Shown piece after piece: positions 1-8,941 of a DNA stretch of 64,000 nt (positions are counted from its first letter, which is position 1; every line of letters begins with the position of its first letter). The translations under genes were made by a program, and so were the position numbers. The stretch comes from Aquibacillus rhizosphaerae (GTDB lineage: Bacteria; Bacillota; Bacilli; Bacillales; Amphibacillaceae), in assembly GCF_030282825.1 (NCBI RefSeq), contig NZ_JASTZU010000037.1, positions 142,395 to 206,394 of the forward strand. The letters are read 5' to 3'. A model generated the notes under the pieces. It saw only the letters and a program-made list of their open reading frames with translations, was not told the DNA's origin and did not search any database.

Positions 1-2823
1 AAAAGTTCATTATTTATAAAAACACTCTGGTTGATTGGGGGACTATGTCTTGTCTGTTTAGTTGGCAGTGGTAGTATATTTGCTTATTACGCTAGCCAGG
101 CTCCAGAAATAAATGAGGAAGCTTTAATTGATCCTATTCCATCAGAAATTCTTGATAAGAATGGTAATGTCGTTGCAAGACTTGGAACTAAGCATCGAGA
201 GTTAATCGAATATGAAGATCTCCCTAGTCAGGTAGAACAAGCTGTTCTAGCTACTGAAGATGAACGTTTTTATGATCACTATGGGATTGACCCCATTCGA
301 TTGGGGAAAGCAGTATTAGCAAATATAACGGAGGGTTATGGTTCTGAAGGCGCGAGCACAATCACCCAACAAGTGATAAAGCGGTCCTTCCTTACTTCAG
401 AAAAGACGTTAGAGAGAAAAGCCAAAGAAGCCTGGCTAGCCATTAAATTCGAACAAAATTACAGTAAAAAAGAAATTCTTGAATTTTATCTAAACAAAAC
501 CTATTATTCAGATAACATTTATGGAATCGAAACGGCCGCTCACTATTATTATAATAAAAGTTTAGATGAATTATCTCTTGCGCAAGTAGCACTTTTAGCA
601 GGTATACCACAAAGCCCAAATAATTATAATCCATATGACTCTCCTGAAAAAGCGGAAGAAAGACGAAATATAGTGCTTTCCTTAATGCATCAACATAATA
701 AGATATCTCATGAACAGATGGAAAAAGCACAACAAGTTTCTGTAACAAAAGGTATCGTTGACCGTAGCAGTGAAGAGCGAACACATTTAACTAAAGATAA
801 AGGCTTTGATGCTTTTATTGATCACGTTATAGATCAACTGGATGAACAAGGAGATTATAATATTTACGAAGAAGGACTTCGCATTCATACTACTTTAGAT
901 CCTAAAGCACAAGCACACGTGGAGAAAATTTTAGATACAGAAGAAGTAATCAACTATCCAAATGATAAACCGTTTCAGGCTGGGATTACTTTACTGGATA
1001 CACAAACCGGGGCTATCCGAGCCATCGGTGGTGGTAGAAATTATGGAAGTGAAGTAAAACGAGGGTTCAACTTTGCTATAGACAATCAAAGACAGCCTGG
1101 GTCCGTTATTAAGCCTATACTTGTCTACGCACCCGCAATTGAAAAAAACAAATGGTCTACGGCACATATTATTGATGACGAACCAATTGAGTATGAGGAT
1201 GGAGGCGAACCAGCAAATTGGGATGGCGAATTTAAAGGAGATATTACCATTCGTGAAGCACTGTGGGATTCACGAAACATTCCAGCAATAAAAGTATTTA
1301 ATGAAACTGGACATGATTATGCTACCGAATTTGCAAAAGGACTTGGAATGAATTTCAATGGTGAGACACTTTATGAAAGTGCGGCAATTGGAGGAATGAC
1401 AACTGGTACAAGTTCAATGGAAATAGCTGGTGCCTATGCCGCTTTAGGAAATGAAGGGGGCTATAATGAACCCTATGTAATCAAAAAGATAGAATTTAGA
1501 GATGGCTCATCAAAGGAATACTCAACTAAAAAGAACACTGCAATGGATAATTCAACCGCTTTTATGGTTACGGATATGTTAAAGGAAGTAGTTAAAAATC
1601 CTCAAGCAACAGGTACAACTGCAGCAGTACCTGGAGTAGAAGTAGCTGGAAAAACAGGAACGACTAACTATACAGATGAGTATATGAAAGCAAACGATAT
1701 AGCAGAAGGAGGTACTCCTGACTCATGGTTTGCTGGTTATACAACTGAATATACTGCTGCCATTTGGACAGGTTACAAAGATCGAAAACATCCGTTAACA
1801 AATAATGAGACGCGCATTTCCCAAAAAATATTTAGTAACTTGATGGAGAAAGTAACCAATGAAGAAGATAATACAGATTTCAATAAACCAAACGATATTG
1901 TTGAGTTGGATATCGAAGAAGGAACGGAGCCAGCCAAACTAGCTAGTGACTTTACACCAGATGGAAGTGTTACAAAAGAACTCTTTTTTGAGAATGACAA
2001 GCCATCTGATGAATCTAACCAATTCGTACCTAGCTTGCCAGTTCCTTCAAACTTAACAACTAATTATCATAGTAATGATTCAAGCATCACTCTTAGATGG
2101 GATTATTATCAAGATGAACAGGATGATCGTTCAGTTACTTTTGATATTACTACTAGTGTAGATGGGAATGAGCGTTTCATCGGTTCCACAGAAAGTGAAG
2201 AATTGACTATTAATAATATTGAACAGGGAAAGGATTATACTTTTTATGTACAAGCTAGTACTACAGGCGATGAAAGTAGTAAAGCATCTGTAGATTTCAT
2301 TTTAGAAAACTCCGATGATAAACAAGATGATGATAATCAGACTAGTGATGACTCTTCCAATCAAGATGATGATAATCAGACTAGTGGTGACTCTTCCAAT
2401 CAAGATGATGATAATCAGACTAGTGATGACTCTTCTAATCAAGATGATGATAATCAGACTAGCGGTGATTCTTCCAATCAAGATGATGATAATCAGACTA
2501 GTGATGACTCTTCTAATCAAGATAATGATAATCAGACTAGTGATGACTCTTCCAATCAAGATGATGATAATCAGACTAGTGATGATTCTTCCAATCAAGG
2601 TGATGATGACCAGACTAGTGATGACTCTTCCAATCAAGGTGATGATGACCAGACTAGTGATGACTCTTCCAATCAAGGTGATGATGACCAGACTAGTGAT
2701 GACTCTTCCAATCAAGATGATAACCAGACTAGCAATGATTCTTCCAATCAAGACAATGATGACCAGACTAGCGATGATTCTTCCAATCAAGACGATGATT
2801 CCAATCAAGATGATGGAAATTAG
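1..2823 (+). CDS. ponA: Class A penicillin-binding protein 1A (5'-truncated by window edge)
   Basis: Bifunctional peptidoglycan synthase anchored by one N-terminal membrane segment. It polymerises glycan strands and cross-links them outside the cell. The frame is open from base 1 with no clear start, so the true start lies upstream. Counting from the TTG at 31: the glycosyltransferase has ATEDERF (catalytic Glu about 76) and GASTITQQ; the transpeptidase has SVIK (Ser about 358), SRN (about 414) and KTGT (about 541). An FN3-like segment follows (about 670-755), then an Asp/Asn/Ser/Gln tail made of 13-residue repeats. B. subtilis PonA has a similar FN3 plus low-complexity end, which supports the symbol. 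Convergent with the cstA-like gene across a shared terminator. Confidence 0.93.
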   Translation, partial: KSSLFIKTLWLIGGLCLVCLVGSGSIFAYYASQAPEINEEALIDPIPSEILDKNGNVVARLGTKHRELIEYEDLPSQVEQAVLATEDERFYDHYGIDPIRLGKAVLANITEGYGSEGASTITQQVIKRSFLTSEKTLERKAKEAWLAIKFEQNYSKKEILEFYLNKTYYSDNIYGIETAAHYYYNKSLDELSLAQVALLAGIPQSPNNYNPYDSPEKAEERRNIVLSLMHQHNKISHEQMEKAQQVSVTKGIVDRSSEERTHLTKDKGFDAFIDHVIDQLDEQGDYNIYEEGLRIHTTLDPKAQAHVEKILDTEEVINYPNDKPFQAGITLLDTQTGAIRAIGGGRNYGSEVKRGFNFAIDNQRQPGSVIKPILVYAPAIEKNKWSTAHIIDDEPIEYEDGGEPANWDGEFKGDITIREALWDSRNIPAIKVFNETGHDYATEFAKGLGMNFNGETLYESAAIGGMTTGTSSMEIAGAYAALGNEGGYNEPYVIKKIEFRDGSSKEYSTKKNTAMDNSTAFMVTDMLKEVVKNPQATGTTAAVPGVEVAGKTGTTNYTDEYMKANDIAEGGTPDSWFAGYTTEYTAAIWTGYKDRKHPLTNNETRISQKIFSNLMEKVTNEEDNTDFNKPNDIVELDIEEGTEPAKLASDFTPDGSVTKELFFENDKPSDESNQFVPSLPVPSNLTTNYHSNDSSITLRWDYYQDEQDDRSVTFDITTSVDGNERFIGSTESEELTINNIEQGKDYTFYVQASTTGDESSKASVDFILENSDDKQDDDNQTSDDSSNQDDDNQTSGDSSNQDDDNQTSDDSSNQDDDNQTSGDSSNQDDDNQTSDDSSNQDNDNQTSDDSSNQDDDNQTSDDSSNQGDDDQTSDDSSNQGDDDQTSDDSSNQGDDDQTSDDSSNQDDNQTSNDSSNQDNDDQTSDDSSNQDDDSNQDDGN
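2323..2787 (+). repeat. 39-bp tandem repeat inside the PBP tail
   Basis: Eleven 39-bp copies and one 36-bp copy, each coding about QDDDNQTSDDSSN, followed by a partial copy. Copies differ at a few codons (GD/DD, QDDDN/QGDDD). The repeat keeps frame and creates long overlapping ORFs in other frames that are not genes. Such arrays can change copy number by slippage or recombination. Confidence 0.95.
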
Positions 2824-2847
2824 GCCATTAAATAGATGATGAATAAA

Positions 2848-2881
2848 GAAGCCTAGCAAACATACATGCTTGCTAGGCTTC
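2848..2881. terminator. Bidirectional terminator between PBP1A and cstA-like genes
   Basis: Perfect 12-bp stem GAAGCCTAGCAA/TTGCTAGGCTTC with a 10-nt loop and T-rich flanks on both strands, between converging genes. Confidence 0.85.
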
Positions 2882-2886
2882 TATTT

Positions 2887-4323
2887 TCAGGCTACTTTAT
2901 CTTTGTACTTAATGTGTTTTTCACTTCTGAACTTTTTAATTTGATATACATACCAAAAGGCAACAATTACAGTTAATGAAAATCCTATTGCAATAGATAG
3001 TTGGTAACTAAGTCCTAATCCTTCAGGTGCGTAAAATATATACGTACATACTACTGCTGACATAAATAAAGCCGGAACTCCACAAATCCAGTGAAATTTA
3101 TGACTTTTTAATAAATACATCGCTCCAGTCCATAACATTATGGATGCAACTACTTGGTTAGTCCAACCAACATACCTCCACAAAAAGGTATAGTCAATCG
3201 TTGCAAGAAAGAGTGCAGGAATAGAGACTGGAATTGTTACTAGTAGTATTTTTACTTTACTATCCATATTGAAAAACTTAGCAAGAATATCTGACAAAAT
3301 CATTCTTGATGAACGCAGTGCTGTATCACCTGTAGTAATGGGAAGAATAATAACCCCAAAGACCGCTAAAATTCCACCAGTAATACCAAGTAATGAAGTT
3401 GATATTTCATTTACTACACCAGAAGGTCCTCCTGCCACGAGCGCCGCTTGAAGTCCATCTGTTCCATTAAAGAAAGTCATACCTGCCGCAGCCCAAATTA
3501 ATGCAATCACGCCTTCAATAATCATCGCGCCATAAAATATTTTACGTCCATCCGTTTCCTTTTTCATTGTCCTGGCAATTATCGGACTCTGTGTACAGTG
3601 GAATCCTGATATTGCCCCACAAGAAATCGTAACCATCAGTAATGGCCAAACCGGTAAATCACCTGGATGAAGATTTGCAATTGTGAGGTTCGGCATCGAT
3701 TTACCAGAGATTATTAACGCAACAGCTACGGAAATTGCCATGATTAGTAATATAGCGCCAAGAATCGGATAAATTTTACCAATGACACGGTTTATTGGTA
3801 AAATCGTTGCTAAAATGAAGTAACCAAAAATAATCAATAAAGCCAAAGTAAAACTCAGTGGGGTAATTTGTGCAATTAATTGAGCAGGACCTGCAGTAAA
3901 TGCAGCTGCTACTAATATCATTAAAACTAATGAAAGTAAATTGATAAAAGTTTTAACATGTTTCCCCAAGTATTTACCAACTAGTGATGGAAACTGGGCC
4001 CCATTATGCCTTAAAGACATCATTCCTGAAAAATAATCGTGAACTGCTCCAGCAAAAATACTGCCAACTACAATCCATATAAAGGCAACTGGGCCATATA
4101 GCGCTCCTGCTACAGCCCCATATATCGGACCAAGTCCTGCTATATTTAATAGTTGTATTAAATTACCTTTCCACCAGCTCATTGGTACAAAATCCAAATT
4201 ATCTCTTTTAGCGTAAGCTGGAGTAGGTGTATTATCATTAACAACAAAAACCTTTTCAACAAATTTCGAATAAAATAGGTAACCCAATAAAAGTATGAAT
4301 AGTGCTCCAAAAAATGTAAACAT
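2887..4323 (-). CDS. CstA-family carbon starvation / pyruvate-peptide transporter
   Basis: Polytopic inner-membrane carrier of the CstA/BtsT family, which imports pyruvate or peptides when carbon is scarce. Family segments seen near the N terminus include FVPMSWWKGNLIQLLNIAG and GAVHDYFSGMMSLRHNG. About 478 residues, a short-form member. I chose ATG 4323 (MFTFFGALF) because AGGAGAGG sits about 8 nt upstream; the upstream ATG at 4368 has no good Shine-Dalgarno sequence. Monocistronic. Substrate is inferred from family only. Confidence 0.85.
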   Translation of the reverse strand: MFTFFGALFILLLGYLFYSKFVEKVFVVNDNTPTPAYAKRDNLDFVPMSWWKGNLIQLLNIAGLGPIYGAVAGALYGPVAFIWIVVGSIFAGAVHDYFSGMMSLRHNGAQFPSLVGKYLGKHVKTFINLLSLVLMILVAAAFTAGPAQLIAQITPLSFTLALLIIFGYFILATILPINRVIGKIYPILGAILLIMAISVAVALIISGKSMPNLTIANLHPGDLPVWPLLMVTISCGAISGFHCTQSPIIARTMKKETDGRKIFYGAMIIEGVIALIWAAAGMTFFNGTDGLQAALVAGGPSGVVNEISTSLLGITGGILAVFGVIILPITTGDTALRSSRMILSDILAKFFNMDSKVKILLVTIPVSIPALFLATIDYTFLWRYVGWTNQVVASIMLWTGAMYLLKSHKFHWICGVPALFMSAVVCTYIFYAPEGLGLSYQLSIAIGFSLTVIVAFWYVYQIKKFRSEKHIKYKDKVA

Positions 4324-4588
4324 CTGTAGTTCCTCTCCTGTTGCGAAAATTGGTAGAATATTAAACATATTATCACTTTCACCCGAAAAGTAAATAGATT
4401 TTTCAGAAAAAATAATCTTTTTAGTAATTACATTATTGTTTATAGTTAAGACTTATCTCGTTTCACTATAGGGTCCAAATTAGAATAATGGAAAATCCTT
4501 TTATCATTAAACAGAGACGCATTCCTGCAATGTATTCATATAAGTCTGGAGCAACATGACTATATTTTTTTATGGCATGATTAAAATA

Positions 4589-4621
4589 AGATGCCAGAAT
4601 CCCCATTGGGACCTGGCATCT
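4589..4621 (-). terminator. Terminator of the hemerythrin-like gene
   Basis: 9-bp stem AGATGCCAG/CTGGCATCT with a partly pairing interior (GGTCCC/GGGGAT) and a T-rich tail on the minus strand, just after the stop at 4640. Confidence 0.65.
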
Positions 4622-4639
4622 CACTCTAATTTTAGATAT

Positions 4640-5101
4640 TTAATCTCTGTGTAAATAGGGCGCTAAACCTTCTAGGACATCGTCAGGAAGTGCATCTTCT
4701 ATCATTGGAAAAATAACTCTTTCTTCCTTTCTTACATGCTTTTCTAGAAGCTTACCTAGCTCATTCATTAGTGGTTCTAGTTCTTCATTTTTTTCAAAGA
4801 TTTGAAAAATAATCGATCGGATTTTCACATGTTCCAATAGCATTTCAGTTATCTCATGCTGTTCAATGGACCCGTACAGTGCATAAATTGGTAACAGTAC
4901 TTCCTCTTCATCTCGAAAATGTTGCTGACCACCTGTCTCCCAAAACAATCGCAATTCTTCTTTTAACTCTATCCCTTTATATTTGCTTTTTTCAGTTCCT
5001 ATTTTCCTTAGATTTAAAGCTAAGAAAAGTGCATGATGGTGATGGTGTGATAACGGATATAATGACTTATGCCTCAATAACCCTTTCTGTTTTCCTACCA
5101 T
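4640..5101 (-). CDS. Hemerythrin-like (HHE domain) protein
   Basis: About 153-residue helical protein with His/Glu positions typical of HHE cation-binding domains: HHHHHALFLAL near the N terminus, QHFRDEEEVLLP in the middle, LLEHV, and KHVRKEERVIFP near the end. Such proteins carry a di-iron site and are linked to O2, NO or iron handling; the exact role is not visible here. GAGGAGG lies about 7 nt before the ATG. Monocistronic, with its own terminator downstream. Confidence 0.85.
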   Translation of the reverse strand: MVGKQKGLLRHKSLYPLSHHHHHALFLALNLRKIGTEKSKYKGIELKEELRLFWETGGQQHFRDEEEVLLPIYALYGSIEQHEITEMLLEHVKIRSIIFQIFEKNEELEPLMNELGKLLEKHVRKEERVIFPMIEDALPDDVLEGLAPYLHRD

Positions 5102-5253
5102 TGTTAACCTCCTCTTGAATTTGTTATTAGCTATCTTTCTCCATATGTTTTACAGCTTATGTTTTATGGGTTCATTATATCTTAAATAATAATTACTATG
5201 TGTGACTTTCCTCATCGGATTCTTTCCTAAACCTCTTATAGAAATCTAATGGT

Positions 5254-5329
5254 TGTGGATAAGGTGTATTTCATGTATTTAATTACTATATAAGTTGTGG
5301 ATAAGTGAGAAAAAGCACACTTATCCACT
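5254..5329. promoter_or_regulatory. Cluster of DnaA-box-like sites with inverted repeat
   Basis: Two exact TGTGGATAA boxes (5254-5262, 5296-5304) and one opposite near-match TTATCCACT (5321-5329). Boxes 2 and 3 lie within a perfect 11-bp inverted repeat GTGGATAAGTG/CACTTATCCAC (5297-5307/5318-5328). The surrounding 5102-5454 gap otherwise shows only AT-rich promoter-like sequence before the MBL gene. Confidence 0.6.
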
Positions 5330-5454
5330 AAAAAGGGGTGAATATTGTGGAAGAGTAACATTTGTAGGGGATAACTTGTCTATATTGAATTTGTTTATAG
5401 TATAAGAGGACTGAATCCTATACAAACTAAGTTTACAAGGAGGCGGTGAATCTA

Positions 5455-6273
5455 ATGGATAAAGATATTAGAAAAGACAATGAAGATTTAGATATGGATC
5501 ATGCTGTATCTGAAGAGGTTCTTGAAGATATAGCCTTTTACCGGGCTCTATTGGTCAATGTTTGTATGATTGGAAAACCAAATGACACTTGGGTTCTTAT
5601 AGACACCGGTGTAATGCGATATACCAAACGAATCATAGCTGCAGCAGAAAAAAGATATGGAAATAAACCTCCAGAAGCAATTATATTAACACATGGTCAT
5701 TTCGACCATGTCGGTTCAGCTAAGGAATTAGCAAAGTATTGGGATGTACCAATCTATGTTCACCAAAACGAACTTGGCTATGTAACTGGAAAAGAAGTAT
5801 ATCCTCCAGCAGACCCAACAGTTGGTGGTGGTATGTTCTCATTACTCTCACCGATTTTTCCTCAAGACCCGGTGAATTTAAAAAGCTTAGTAAAGCCCCT
5901 TCCCGAAAATGGCGAATTGCCTTTTCTAAAGGAGTGGCGCTATGTGTACACGCCAGGACATACACCTGGTCATATTTGTCTATTTAGAGAACGTGATCGG
6001 ACATTGATATCTGGTGATGCTTTTGTAACAGAAAACCCCGAATCAACAATGGCTGTCTTTTTTCCTTTACAAAAGGTCTATGGTCCTCCTGCCTATTTTA
6101 CAGGAGATTGGGACCTCGCGGAAGAATCCGTTAAAAAATTAGCAGCTCTTGAACCAGAACTAGTCATACCAGGACACGGTTTACCAATGGAAGGAGAAAG
6201 CTTACGTGAACAACTTAACGAACTAGCCAATAATTTTTTAGAGTTGGCTATTCCTAAGAATAAGAAACATTAG
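5455..6273 (+). CDS. MBL-fold metallo-hydrolase
   Basis: Metallo-beta-lactamase-fold hydrolase of about 272 residues with the metal motif THGHFDHVG, a downstream YTPGHTPGH, the bridging Asp in LISGDAF and a final VIPGHG. These are the ligands of a dinuclear metal site. The substrate cannot be told; the family ranges from glyoxalase II-like thioesterases to lactonases. Start ATG 5455 is about 11 nt after AAGGAGG; the GTG at 5446 is too close to that site. It follows the DnaA-box cluster and ends at a terminator shared with the MFS gene. Confidence 0.85.
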   Translation: MDKDIRKDNEDLDMDHAVSEEVLEDIAFYRALLVNVCMIGKPNDTWVLIDTGVMRYTKRIIAAAEKRYGNKPPEAIILTHGHFDHVGSAKELAKYWDVPIYVHQNELGYVTGKEVYPPADPTVGGGMFSLLSPIFPQDPVNLKSLVKPLPENGELPFLKEWRYVYTPGHTPGHICLFRERDRTLISGDAFVTENPESTMAVFFPLQKVYGPPAYFTGDWDLAEESVKKLAALEPELVIPGHGLPMEGESLREQLNELANNFLELAIPKNKKH

Positions 6274-6343
6274 ATATAAATGCTCGCAGAATATGTCTTA
6301 CATTGCAGAAGACATGAAATCTATAATCCCTATACAATAAAAA

Positions 6344-6382
6344 AAGGTGTTCCTTAGTCTAAATGAATAAGAAACACCCTTT
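6344..6382. terminator. Bidirectional terminator (MBL hydrolase / MFS exporter)
   Basis: Stem AAGGTGTTCCTTA/TAAGAAACACC with A-rich 5' and T-rich 3' flanks between converging genes. Confidence 0.75.
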
Positions 6383-6388
6383 TCCTTT

Positions 6389-7819
6389 TTATCCTTGTTG
6401 TCGTATGCGGTCTTTTGCTTCCAACTCTTCTTCTGATGGCCTGCTATTTTTAATAAAAAATGAAATTACTAAACCGACTAATGATAGTAGAGAAACAACG
6501 ATAAAAGCAACATTTGCTCCATGTATTTCTGGGTACGAAATTTCTGGACGCTGTTCTGCGGTTGCTGCCGTGTTCGTCATTACCGTAACTAAAATTGCAG
6601 TACCAATGGATGCAGCAATTTGTCTCATTGTATTATCCATGGCCGCTCCATGGGCAATTAATCGTTTTGGTAGTTGATTCAATCCTGCAGTTGCAATCGG
6701 CATCATTACCATTGATAAACCAAACATACGCACTCCATACATTACCGTAATAAAAGTGAATGATGTCTCTGTATCCAATCTTGTAAAAGCAAAGGAGGAT
6801 ACCATAATGATAGACATACCAACAATTGCCAGCCATCTTGCACCAACTTTATCGAAAATCCTACCAGTGATAGGTGCCATAATACCTGTAATAACAGCTC
6901 CAGGAAGAAGAGCTATTCCCGCTTCAAATGCTGTAAAATCTCTCATATCTTGCATATACAAAGGGATAATTGTCTCGACCCCGATCAATCCCATAAACAC
7001 AATCATACCAACAGCCACAGCTAGAGGGAAAATGGAATAGGTAAATACCCGAAATTCAAGCATAGGGTGTTTTAAACGCAATTGCCTAGTTATAAATAAG
7101 ACAAGCGCAAGAACACCTACAGCTAATGCTAATAAAGTCAATGAACTTCCCCAACCATTATTCCCTGCCGAAGTAAACCCATAAAGTAATCCACCAAATC
7201 CAAAGGATGACAAAATAATCGAGATAACATCAACTTTCGGATTTTTTAACTCTGTTACATTCTTTAATGCAAAAATCGCAACAATAATATCAATAAGTGC
7301 AATGGGCAAGATGATGAAAAATAAAACGCGCCATGAATAATGCTCTGTCACCCATCCTGATAAAGCAGGACCAATAGCCGGAGCAAACGAAATTACGAGT
7401 CCAATTAACCCCATCGCTGCACCACGTTTATGAACAGGGAAGATCATTAAGAAAACAGTTTGCATAAGTGGCAACATCACACCCGCACCACTAGACTGTA
7501 TCACTCTTCCTAATAACAATATTTCAAAATTTGGTGCAAGACCCGCCACAAGAGTACCCAAGGCAAAAATACTCATTGCAGTAATAAAAAGTTGTCTAGT
7601 AGTGAATCTTTCTAGTAAAAAAGCACTTATAGGAATCATGATTCCATTTACAAGCATGAATACGGTAGTAAGCCACTGTGCAGAGTTAGCAGTAATATTC
7701 ATTTCTTCCATAATTGGTGGAATCGCAGTTATCATAAGTGTCTGATTTAAAATAGCGATAAATGAACCTGCAAGTAAGAGTGTAACAATTGTAGACCGTT
7801 TATAACTAGATGTTTCCAT
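6389..7819 (-). CDS. MFS drug exporter, DHA2 (14-TM) family
   Basis: Proton-coupled multidrug exporter of the DHA2/EmrB-QacA group, similar to Bacillus LmrB. Family marks seen: FIAILNQTLMITAIPPIM in TM1, QWLTTVFMLVNGIMIP, the motif-C-like GLVISFAPAIGPALSGW, and many hydrophobic segments. About 476 residues. ATG 7819 is preferred over 7870 because GAGGG lies about 9 nt upstream and MFS proteins begin near this point. Drug specificity unknown. No linked regulator. Confidence 0.88.
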   Translation of the reverse strand: METSSYKRSTIVTLLLAGSFIAILNQTLMITAIPPIMEEMNITANSAQWLTTVFMLVNGIMIPISAFLLERFTTRQLFITAMSIFALGTLVAGLAPNFEILLLGRVIQSSGAGVMLPLMQTVFLMIFPVHKRGAAMGLIGLVISFAPAIGPALSGWVTEHYSWRVLFFIILPIALIDIIVAIFALKNVTELKNPKVDVISIILSSFGFGGLLYGFTSAGNNGWGSSLTLLALAVGVLALVLFITRQLRLKHPMLEFRVFTYSIFPLAVAVGMIVFMGLIGVETIIPLYMQDMRDFTAFEAGIALLPGAVITGIMAPITGRIFDKVGARWLAIVGMSIIMVSSFAFTRLDTETSFTFITVMYGVRMFGLSMVMMPIATAGLNQLPKRLIAHGAAMDNTMRQIAASIGTAILVTVMTNTAATAEQRPEISYPEIHGANVAFIVVSLLSLVGLVISFFIKNSRPSEEELEAKDRIRQQG

Positions 7820-7942
7820 CCCTTTATCCCTCGTTCCTAAAAAGTTAATCAAAGACATATATATTTTCACATACTTTTACAGAGTACACGATTTTCAAAC
7901 TATTATCTATCCACATAACTCAGAAAAATTATTTCCACAAAA

Positions 7943-7969
7943 AATAGCCCAGGTAAATCCTGGGCTATT
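7943..7969 (-). terminator. Terminator of the AIM24-family gene
   Basis: Perfect 11-bp stem AATAGCCCAGG/CCTGGGCTATT, 5-nt loop, T-run on the minus strand. Confidence 0.85.
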
Positions 7970-7995
7970 AACACGAAGACATAGGAACTTTTTAC

Positions 7996-8685
7996 TTACG
8001 AAGAGGTACTTCCACTTTCTTCAAACGGTTGCACAATAACAAATCCTTCACCAGAGAACTCCATTTGAAATGTCTCTCCACTACCACGACCTAGCAATGT
8101 TCGGTAGCTAATGTCTGTTCGAAACTCTGGTTGTAAATGTCCAGACCAAGCAACTGTTGCGCTTGGATCGGTTATAACTGGCATACCAGGGTGAACGAGT
8201 AAGGTCAATGGTTCATAGTGTGATGTTATCGCAACCTTACCACTACCACTCAAGGTGATGTTAAATAATCCACCTGACATCATCCCTGCGATTTTTTTCA
8301 TTAATTTAATATCCCATTTTATACCGGGTTCAAAGGCAAGCAAATCATTACCATTAACCGTAATCGATTCATCATTAAGATCAAAAATAGTAATTTTTTT
8401 GCCTTGGTCTGCTAAATACAACCTTCCGTTTCCATGTGCCTTCATTAGAGAACTACCTTCTCCAGTGAAGGCCTTTTTTACCATTCGACCTACACCGTGC
8501 TCTAGCATTTTTTCACGTTCAAACTTAATATTTCCATTGTATGAAATCATCGATCCAGCCTTTGCCCAAACCTGACTACTTAAATTAACCTCCAAAATAC
8601 GAGGAGTTTCCAATTCAAAATATTCGTTTTCAGTATCATCTTGCTTCGTTTTATTTATAAATTCAGTAATGGAGTAATTTCCCAT
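7996..8685 (-). CDS. AIM24-family (TIGR00266-like) protein
   Basis: About 229-residue beta-rich protein of the AIM24 family. Features seen: LSSQVWAKAGSMISYNG near residue 42, repeated Gly-rich beta strands, and LLGRGSGETFQMEFSGEGF near the end. Bacterial members have no settled function; yeast AIM24 is mitochondrial inner-membrane associated. Start ATG 8685 is chosen because AAGGA lies 9 nt upstream. Divergent from the yutJ-like gene across about 256 bp. Confidence 0.85.
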   Translation of the reverse strand: MGNYSITEFINKTKQDDTENEYFELETPRILEVNLSSQVWAKAGSMISYNGNIKFEREKMLEHGVGRMVKKAFTGEGSSLMKAHGNGRLYLADQGKKITIFDLNDESITVNGNDLLAFEPGIKWDIKLMKKIAGMMSGGLFNITLSGSGKVAITSHYEPLTLLVHPGMPVITDPSATVAWSGHLQPEFRTDISYRTLLGRGSGETFQMEFSGEGFVIVQPFEESGSTSS

Positions 8686-8941
8686 TCCAACACGTCCTTT
8701 CCTCTGCATAGTAACTTATTTACGAATGAAAGGTTCCAATTGTTTCAGTATTATTTGTAAAACTTAAAATGCTTAAGCTAACTCTAGTATTTAAACTTTT
8801 ATAATCAAATGATTAACAAGAGGATAAGTGAGGTTTTTCTAGTTTTTCGCATAGTTTTTTGTTAATCTGTAAGATGGAAGTGTAATCGAATTTATTAACT
8901 ATTCAATCGTTATTACTTTGGAAAAGGTAAGGAGTTTATTT

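Noticed and set aside
2323..2787. Possible CRISPR array
   Set aside because: Repeats are contiguous, with no unique spacers, and encode an in-frame protein tail.
2302..2859. Long ORFs on both strands over the 39-bp repeats
   Set aside because: Repeat length is a multiple of three, so every frame stays open; composition is meaningless and the PBP frame explains the DNA.
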